Assembly: GCF_047511655.1 (NCBI RefSeq)
Contig: NC_133389.1
Span: forward strand, 26,728,501 to 26,792,500
Direction of reading: 5' to 3'
Origin: Castor canadensis
Lineage: Eukaryota; Chordata; Mammalia; Rodentia; Castoridae
DNA length: 64,000 nt
Positions 57,655-64,000 of the stretch are shown piece after piece (position 1 is the stretch's first letter; the number at the start of each line of letters is the position of its first letter). The notes below the pieces were generated by a model. It was not told where the DNA came from, ran no database searches, and saw only the letters and a list, made by a program, of their open reading frames with translations. The position numbers were made by a program, and so were the translations under genes.

Positions 57655-58240
57655 GTTGTGACATTTTAAATCCTTCATCAACACTTTCTTAAGGTTAAAT
57701 ATGCACTTATCATATAGGCCAGTAATTCTACTTCTAGAAATTTAACCAAGAGAAATGAAAACACATCCACAAAAATACCTTTCCATTCGTGCTTGTGACA
57801 GCTGCATTTCTAACTGCCAAAAAATGGACACAACCCTTCAACTGAGGAATGAATCAATAATCATCCAGACAGTGAAATACTGCTCAGCCACAAAAAAGGA
57901 GCAGAGTGCCAATGTTTGCCACAAGGATGAATCTTATTATAATAAGTGAAAGAAACCAAACTCAAAAGGCTAACATGACTTCAATTATATGAGACCCCAG
58001 AAAGAACAAACTATGAACACAGATGAGAGGTTGCAAGGCTGGGAGCTGGGCAGGGACACTGACTACAAAAAAGCAAGATGGAATTTCTTGGAAGTCAGGG
58101 ATTGGCCCTGTGTCTTGACTGCAGTGTGGGCTATATATTATTTGCATTTGCACAGACCTGCAAAACCACAGTGAATTTCACTGAATTCCTCTGTATCATT
58201 CACTTTTCAGTCATAAAAGTGAAGTGTGGAAATCCATTCC
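57655..58240 (+). mobile_element. Old LINE-1 (L1M) ORF2 end and 3'UTR
   Basis: 'ctacttctagaaatttaacc', 'aaaaaatggacacaaccctt', 'gaaatactgctcagccacaa', 'gaatcttattataataagtg' follow the ORF2 C-terminal coding order with many lesions. Confidence 0.8.
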
Positions 58241-58379
58241 AGCAATGAAAATCACCAAACCAGAAGCATTGTTATTCTGCACAAAATGCCTAATGGCCTA
58301 CGGATGGACATCTGGATAAGTGCTGATACAGTATAGTCATGTCAAGAAGTGGGATTTAGCCATTTTTAAAAAATGTATT
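58241..58379. other. Unassigned short spacer
   Basis: Nothing recognised. Confidence 0.5.
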
Positions 58380-58960
58380 ATATTATAATCCCAGCTACTT
58401 GGGAGTTGGAGACACAAAGATCACAATTCAAGACCAGCCTGAGCAAAAGTTAGCAAGACCCTGTCTTAAAAACAAGCCAGGACTAAAGTTGTGGCTTGAA
58501 CAGGAGTGCCTGCTTTACAAGTGTAAAGCCCCGAGTTCAAACCCCAGTCATACATGCACACACACACACACACACACACACCAGCCAGTTGTGGGGGTGA
58601 ATGTCTATAATCCCAGCTATATGGGAGGTAGAGGTAGGAGGATCACAGTATGAGGCTGGCCTTGGGCAAAAATGGAAAACCATATATATGCCTGTGGCTC
58701 ATGCCTGTAATACTAAATACTCAGGAGGCAGAGATCAGGAGGATCACAGAAGCCAGTCCAGGCAAATAGTTCATGAGACCCTGTCTTGAAAATACCCAAT
58801 ATAAAGAAGGGCTGGTGGAGTGGCTTAAGGGGTAGAGTGCCCTGAGTTCAAACCCTTGGACTGCCAAAAACAAACAACCAGACCAAAAAAAAAAAAAAAA
58901 AAAAAAAACCTAAGAGTAAAAAGACCCTGAGTTCAATCCCCAATGTCTCAAAAAAAAATG
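58380..58960 (+). mobile_element. Nest of dimeric and trimeric SINEs with (CA)n
   Basis: A dimeric SINE (58380-58556) ending in a (CA)n run (58557-58581) is followed by a B1 + B1 + ID composite (about 58583-58910) with poly(A), then an ID fragment (about 58915-58960, 'gagttcaatccccaatgtct'). All lie in the same orientation, as in tail-targeted reinsertion. Confidence 0.8.
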
Positions 58961-59174
58961 CTTATTATACCTATGAGTACAAAGGGATTTTCACACTAAA
59001 TTAAGAATCGTGTGATACAGAAAGTACACATAGAAACGAGGCTATTAAATCTTAACCGCCATAAGAGACCAATAAAAGAGCTGTATGATCGCGTGCACAC
59101 ATGGCCAGGTGTCACTTCGAGATGGGGACATGTCCTGACCTATGACTGCTGAAATTTCAGCTTATCAAGACTCT
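58961..59174. other. Unassigned spacer left of LINE-1
   Basis: Nothing recognised. The exact LINE-1 5' end may lie within it. Confidence 0.4.
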
Positions 59175-60007
59175 TCAAAACCTCTGCAGTGAGGCTCCCG
59201 CACAGGAGAAATCTAGCAAACAAAGCCTGCAGGGCCAGGTGAGTACTAAGCTCACCCCTGAGATCTGCATAAATAACGCCTCCAGCAACAGCAGACTGAC
59301 AGCAGCAGGCAGGCAAGCCACAGCTGCAGATTCCATTCTCAGAACTGTCTCCAGACTCTTTTTTTTTTCTTTTCTCTTTTTCTCCCTACCTTTGATGAGA
59401 GAACAACCGAAACACTTGCAAGCTGAAAAACTTACTGAAACTGTATTGCATTTGAACTTGGGACACTTGGTGGGTTTTTTTTTTTTGTGCGGGTGTGTGT
59501 AGTTTTGTTCTACTTTATGCATCCCCTTTGATGAGACAACTACAGAACAACATCTGAGGCACCATCTCCAGGATTGGAGACTGAGACTTCACTGCATTTG
59601 AACTTGGAGGTTTTTTGGTTTTTTGGTTTTTTTTTAATTTTCTATTTTTTCATTTTATTTTAATACATTTTTATAAATAGATTTTTCTTTCATTTACTTA
59701 TTTTTTATTTTTATTCTTACCTTTTTTTTTAATTTTTGATTTTCAATTCTCTCTGTCTCTCTAATGTCTGCTCAGCTTACTGTCGATTAGTACACTAAAG
59801 CTCCCTGTTTATACCTTTGAAATCTTCTTGTCTGATACCTTGTTCTGTTTTCTCCCTCCAGTTTGTGTATTTGTTTTTCCCATTTCTTTAACTTCTTGCT
59901 TTCCATCTCAGCTCACCCTTCCATTCTAAATATTACCATTGTTATTATTACAAGCTAGAAAATACTTAATTGCACACAGTACAGGGACAGTAACAACACC
60001 AAAGACA
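59175..60007 (+). mobile_element. LINE-1 5' region
   Basis: GC-richer start ('gtgaggctcccgcacaggag'), then long T-rich tracts (59340-59740) leading to ORF1. Position and composition fit a L1 5'UTR, which carries the internal promoter. I cannot confirm the start site, since the 3' end and the target duplication lie outside the window. Confidence 0.6.
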
Positions 60008-61209
60008 ATGATGGGAAGACAGAAAAAACAGGGAAACCAGTTTCCCCACAGCAAAAAATTAGTACAGGAACCAGAGGGGAATGAAGAAAATAGGTATTCA
60101 GATCCAGACTCCAACAAAATGAAGATAAACTATGTCAAAGGACCCAATGAAGCCCACAAGAATAATTTAAAAGAAGACATACTACAGGTACTCAATGAGA
60201 ATTTTATAGAGCTGATACTGGATAGGGTCAACCAAAATGTAGAGGAGACACTCAAGAAATTCCAAGACAACAAAAATAGAGAATTTGAAAAAACAAAAGA
60301 AGAAATAAAGGAAACCATAGAAGCACTGTATAAACACCAAGTGAAAGAGAGAACACGATGAATAAACAGATAAATGAACTCAGGACAAAAATAGACAACA
60401 TTAAAGAGGAAAACAGCTAGGATATGGAAAACCTCAGAAAAAAGAATGAAACAGAACTGCAAAACAAAATGGAAGGCCAATCCAACAGAATAGAACAAAC
60501 AGAAGACAGAATCTCAGAACTTGAAGATGAAATGGTAATTAAAGGAAAAACCAAAGAACTATTAATTAAACAACTCAAGACCTGTGAAAAGAAAATGCAA
60601 GAACTCACTGACTCCATCAAAAGACCAAACTTGAGAATCATGGGCATCAAAGAAGGAGAAGAGGTGCAAGCGAAGGGAATGCTTAATATATTCAACAAAA
60701 TAATAACAGAAAATTTCCCAAATCTAGAGAAAGATATTCCCATACAGATGCAAGAGGCCTCTAGAACACCAAACAGACCAGATCAAAATAGAACTACCCC
60801 ACGACATATCATCATTAAAACAACAAGTTCAGAAACTAAGGAAAGAATATTGAAGGCTGTAAGAGAGAAAAAACAAGTAACATACAAAGGTAAACCCATC
60901 AAAATCACAGCAGACTTCTCAACAGAAACATTAAAAGCAAGAAGAGCGTGGGGTGAGATCTTCCAGAAACTGAATGAAAATAACTTCAACACCAGGATAC
61001 TCTACCCAGCAAAACTATCATTCAAAATAGATGGAGCAATAAAAGTCTTCCATAATAAGCAGAAACTAAAACAATATGTGACCACAAAGCCACCACTACA
61101 AAGGATTCTTCAAGGGATTCTGCACACAGAAAGTGAAACCCAACTTAACCATGAAAAGACAGGCAGCACCAAACCACAGGAAAAAAAAATGCAAGACAGT
61201 AGAGAGTAA
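60008..61209 (+). pseudogene. LINE-1 ORF1, frame-broken
   Basis: ORF1p is the RNA-binding chaperone of the L1 particle. The frame starts with two adjacent Met (60008 and 60011) and MGRQKKQGNQ, followed by a charged coiled-coil region (to about 60360 and again 60424-60600). Then come an RRM-like part around LRIMGIKEGEE and the C-terminal domain around ARRAWGEIFQKL and RILYPAKLSF, with a natural stop at 61207-61209. The frame breaks twice: a shift near 60350-60360 and an in-frame TAG at 60418-60420. The lesions lie in the coiled coil, while the two RNA-binding domains stay in one frame. It is followed 50 bp later by ORF2, the normal L1 layout. Not functional as it stands. Confidence 0.92.
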
Positions 61210-61259
61210 CCTCAACTTAGGTACACACAATCAAATCTTCAAACAACTAAGACAACTAA

Positions 61260-64000
61260 ATGACAGGAATCACCACATACCTATCAGTACTAACGCTTAA
61301 TGTTAATGGACTTAATTCACCCATCAAAAGGCACCACTTGACAAAATGGGTTAAAAAGGAAGATCCAACAATTTATTGCTTACAGCAGACCCATCTCACC
61401 GACAGAAATAAGCATAGGCTAAGGATGAAAGGCTGGAAGAAGATTTACCAAGCCAATGGCCCCCGAAAACAGGCAGGAGTAGCAATACTTATCTCTGACA
61501 AAGTAGACTTCAAACCTACATTGATCAAACGAGATAAAGAAGGACATTCCATACTAATATAAGGGGAAATAGACCAAAAGGAAATAATAATTATCAACCT
61601 GTATGCACCCAATGTCAACGCACCCAATTTCATCAAACATACCCTGGAAGACCTAAAAGCATATATAAACGCCAACACAGTGGTTGTGGGAGACTTTAAC
61701 ACCTCATTATCATCAATAGATAGGTCATCCAAACAAAAAATCAATAAAGAAATCCAAGATCTAAAATATGCAATAGATCAAATGGACCTACTTGATGTCT
61801 ACAGAACATTTCATCCAACTTCTACACAATATACATTCTTCTCAGCAGCCCATGGAACCTTCTCCAAAATAGATCATATCCTAGGGCACAAAGCAAACCT
61901 CAGCAAATATAAGAAAATAGAAGTTATACCATGCGTACTATCTGATCACAATGCAGTAAAAGTAGAACTCAACAACAAAAGTAAAGACAAAAAACATGCA
62001 AACAGCTGGAAACTAAATAACTCATTACTTAATGAAGAATGGATCATCAATAAAATAAAAGAGGAAATTAAAAAGTTCCTGGAAGTCAATGAAAATGAAA
62101 ACACAACCTACCGGAACCTATGGGACACAGCTAAGGCAGTCCTGAGAGGAAAGTTTATAGTCATGAGTGCATATATTAAAAAGACTGAAAGATCCTAAAT
62201 CAATGACCTAATGATACATCTCAACTCCTAGAAAAACAAGAACAAGCAAATCCCAAAACAAATAGAAGGAGAGAAATAATAAAAATAAGAGCAGAAATCA
62301 ACGAAATAGAAACCAAAAAAACCATACGAAGAATTAATGAAACAAAAAGTTGGTTCGTTGAAAAAATAAACAAGATCGATAGATCCCTAGCAAACTTGAC
62401 TAAAATGAGGAGAGAAAAAACCCAAATTAGTAGAATCCGGAATGCAAAAGGGGAGATAAAAACAAACACCATGGTAGTCCAGGAAATCATCAGAGACTAC
62501 TTTGAGAACCTATATTCAAATAAATTTGAAAATCTTAAAGAAATGGATAGATTTCTAGATACATATGACCATCCAAAACTGAACCAAGAGGAAATTAATC
62601 ACCTCAATAGATCTATAACACAAAATGAAATTGAAGCAGCAATCAAGAGTCTCCCCAGAAAGAAAAGTCCAGGACCTGATGGATTCTCTGCTGAATTCTA
62701 TCAGACCTTTAAAGAAGAACTGATACCAACCCTCCTTAAACTGTTCCACGAAATAGAATAGAATAGAAATGTGTGCCAAACACATTTTATGAAGCCAGTA
62801 TTACACTTATCCCAAAACCAGGCAAAGACACCACCAAAAAGGAGAACTATAGGCCAATCTCCTTAATGAACATTGATGCAAAAATCCTCAACAAAATAAT
62901 GGCAACCGAATTCAACAACACATCAAAAAGATTATTCACCACGACCAAGTAGGCTTCATCCCAGGGATGCAGGGGTGGTTCAACATACGAAAATCAGTAA
63001 ACGTAATAAACCACATTAGCAGAAGCAAAGATAAAAACCACTTGATCATCTCAATAGATGCAGAAAAAGCCTTTGATAAGATCCAACGCCATTTCATGAT
63101 AAAAGCTCTAAGAAAACTAGGAATAGAAGGAAAGTACCTCAACATTATAAAAGCTATATATGACAAAACTACAGCCAGCATTATACTTAATGGAGAAAAA
63201 CTGAAACCATTCCCTCTAAAATCAGGAACTAGACAAAGATTCCCACTATCTCCACTCCTATTCAACATAGTACTGGAATTCCTAGCCAGAGCAATTAGGC
63301 AAGAAGAAGGAATAAAAGGGATACAAATAGGTAAAGAAACTGTCAAAATATCCCTATTTGCAGATGACATGATCCTATACCTTAAAGACCCAAAAAATTC
63401 TACTCAGAAGCTTCTAGACATCATCAATAGCTATAGCAAGGTAGCAGGATATAAAATCAACATAGAAAAATCATTAACATTTCTATACACTAACAATGAG
63501 CAAACTGAAAAAGAATGTATGAAAACAATTCCATTTACAATAGCCTTAAACAAAATCAAATACCTAGGTGTAAACCTAACAAAAGATGTGAAAGACCTCT
63601 ACAAGGAAAACTATACACTTCTGAAGAAAGAGATTGAGGAAGACTGTAGAAAGTGGAGAGATCTCTCATGCTCATGGATTGGTAGAATCAACATAGTAAA
63701 AATGTCAATACTCCCCAAAGTAATCTACATGTTTAATGCAATTCCCATCAAAATTCCAATGACATTCATTAAAGAGATCGAAAAATCTACCGTGAAATTT
63801 ATATGGAAACACAAGAGACCAGGAATAGCCAAGGCAATACTCAGTCAAAAGAACAATGCTGGAGGTATCACAATACCTGACTTCAAACTATATTACAAAG
63901 CAGTAGCAATAAAAACAGCATGGTACTGGCACAAAAACAGACATGAAGACCAGTGGAACAGAATAGAGGACCCAGATATGAAGCCACACAACTATAACCA
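61260..64000 (+). pseudogene. LINE-1 ORF2 (endonuclease-reverse transcriptase), broken, runs off window
   Basis: ORF2p nicks target DNA and copies L1 RNA into it. From the ATG at 61260, the APE-type endonuclease keeps N14, D145, N147, D205, D229 and H230 (numbering happens to equal that of human L1), but the catalytic Glu at 43 is Gln (CLQQTHL). A TAA replaces codon 101 (61560-61562), the frame ends at 62196-62198, and 62396-62761 continues in another frame to a TAG. The reverse transcriptase core returns to the first frame from about 62940 and stays open to the window end. It includes [33 protein letters not shown] and the catalytic FADD at 63357-63368. About 913 of some 1,275 codons are inside the window. 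Dead copy, moderately young. Confidence 0.93.

Noticed and set aside
60130-60498. Minus-strand frames across LINE-1 ORF1
   Set aside because: Shadows of the A-rich coding strand.

Overview
This window is vertebrate nuclear DNA, almost certainly from a rodent. No intact host protein-coding gene can be recognised. The content is a mosaic of interspersed repeats of several ages, two processed (reverse-transcribed) pseudogenes, one young defective endogenous retrovirus, and a LINE-1 element that runs off the right edge. The abundant SINEs combine a 7SL (B1-like) part with a tRNA (ID-like) part. The wording of the ID part ('gctggaggtgtggctcaagt' ... 'gagttcaaaccccagtac') suggests a castorimorph such as beaver. 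That assignment is an inference from familiarity, not a search result.

Layout. 0-1.3 kb: unassigned sequence, then a 5'-truncated LINE-1 tail. 1.3-6.3 kb: AT-rich gene-free DNA flanked by LTR-like sequence. 7-16 kb: SINE clusters, a hAT MITE and an RPS6 processed pseudogene on the minus strand. 16.87-19.59 kb: an env-only provirus on the minus strand, with two LTRs, a tRNA-Lys1,2-type primer binding site, no gag-pro-pol, and an env gene broken in frame once. 20-50 kb: old LTRs, MIR, L1M, Tigger, MER5-type elements, SINEs and a second young L1 tail at 28.3-28.7 kb. 54.46-55.63 kb: a TTC38 retrocopy inserted into a pre-existing SINE. 58.4-59.0 kb: a SINE nest. 59.2-64.0 kb: LINE-1 5' region, ORF1 and most of ORF2, with several inactivating lesions.

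The most interesting element is the provirus. Its SU fragment carries a CWLC motif and a receptor-binding motif like that of the RDR (ASCT2-using) interference group. Its TM half is an uninterrupted 295-codon frame with furin site, fusion peptide, CX6CC motif, membrane anchor and tail. The two LTR copies differ at only 2 of 249 aligned positions by eye, so the insertion is young. The tRNA-Lys1,2 primer site and 6-bp target duplication fit a type-D betaretrovirus, while the Env is gamma-type. The LTRs are unequal in length, a residual splice donor and acceptor sit 54 nt apart, and the spacer between env and the 3' LTR is rich in inverted repeats.

Limits: repeat names come from recognising consensus wording by eye, so boundaries are usually good to about 10-30 bases. 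Old repeat families are named only to class where the exact subfamily is uncertain.
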